From Durusdinium trenchii (Eukaryota > Sar > Dinophyceae > Suessiales > Symbiodiniaceae), in contig CAXAMN010015224.1 of the NCBI GenBank assembly GCA_963970005.1, forward strand, positions 1,174,179 through 1,238,178: a stretch of DNA of 64,000 nt. The letters are read 5' to 3'. How positions within the stretch are numbered: the stretch's first letter is position 1; each line of letters begins with the position of its first letter. The notes beneath the pieces were generated by a model, which searched no databases, had not been told where the DNA came from, and saw nothing but the letters and a program-made list of their open reading frames with translations. The translations under genes were made by a program, and so were the position numbers. Positions 63,998 through 64,000 of this stretch are shown here, in pieces.

Positions 63998-64000
63998 AAG

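Noticed and set aside
1-64000. CRISPR arrays, bacterial operons, riboswitches, rRNA genes
   Set aside because: Repeats are head-to-tail minisatellites without unique spacers; coding islands are intron-split; no rRNA-like conserved blocks were recognised. tRNA genes were looked for by eye (GTTCGAA-type T-arms near 47935, 50778, 58079) but no cloverleaf could be built.

Overview
This is a eukaryotic nuclear window without operons, ribosome-binding sites or long uninterrupted genes. It holds short GC-rich islands with codon-like structure, flanked by GT...AG-type intron boundaries, in AT-balanced, repeat-rich non-coding DNA. Other marks are many short inverted-repeat elements, trinucleotide and AT microsatellites, several minisatellites, and a dispersed repeat built on TACTAGTAGC and GATGCCCTTTG motifs that I associate (memory, unverified) with Symbiodiniaceae-type dinoflagellate genomes. 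A photosynthetic dinoflagellate is my best guess; another intron-rich protist cannot be excluded.

Most convincing coding material is on the minus strand, so genes read right to left. From 63.6 to 52.6 kb is a string of candidate exons (63400-63570, 62964-63063, 57988-58104, 55615-55766, 53522-53767, 53099-53248, 52635-52775). From 49.6 to 48.3 kb is a gene whose first visible exon has a UBA-like (ubiquitin-binding) helix pattern. From 45.5 to 41.7 kb lie more minus exons, one with a nuclear-localisation-like basic patch. The pair 38888-38781 / 38656-38462 joins in phase. The best multi-exon model is 31208-31039, 30742-30653, 29930-29850, 29672-29543, 29413-29299: five exons whose phases agree across four GT-AG introns. 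From about 21.4 to 9.9 kb several minus exons encode hydrophobic helices and look like parts of one or more multi-pass membrane proteins. No exon matches a family I can name with certainty except the UBA-like one.

Repeats: about ten 70-130 bp inverted-repeat elements share CCCTAGGG / GGATCCAAGT-type ends and an internal CCTTCTGAGAAGG palindrome. They sit mostly in inferred introns; two copies 33 kb apart are nearly identical. A 1.7-kb block at 33.7-35.4 kb stacks a GT-rich tract, a 60-bp minisatellite, a 73-bp minisatellite and a TTGCATGC-type repeat. A 16-17 bp minisatellite fills 47.5-47.9 kb. A 10-N scaffold gap at 24798-24807 has the same 47 bp on both sides, suggesting an unmerged overlap. 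A 29-T run at 14313-14341 may mark the poly(A) end of a minus-strand retrocopy.

Limits: exon calls rest on open frames, residue composition and splice-like ends read by eye. GC-rich exons here are often open in two or three frames on both strands, so strand and frame could be wrong in individual cases. Most long ORFs in the non-GC-rich DNA are no longer than chance predicts for 64 kb.
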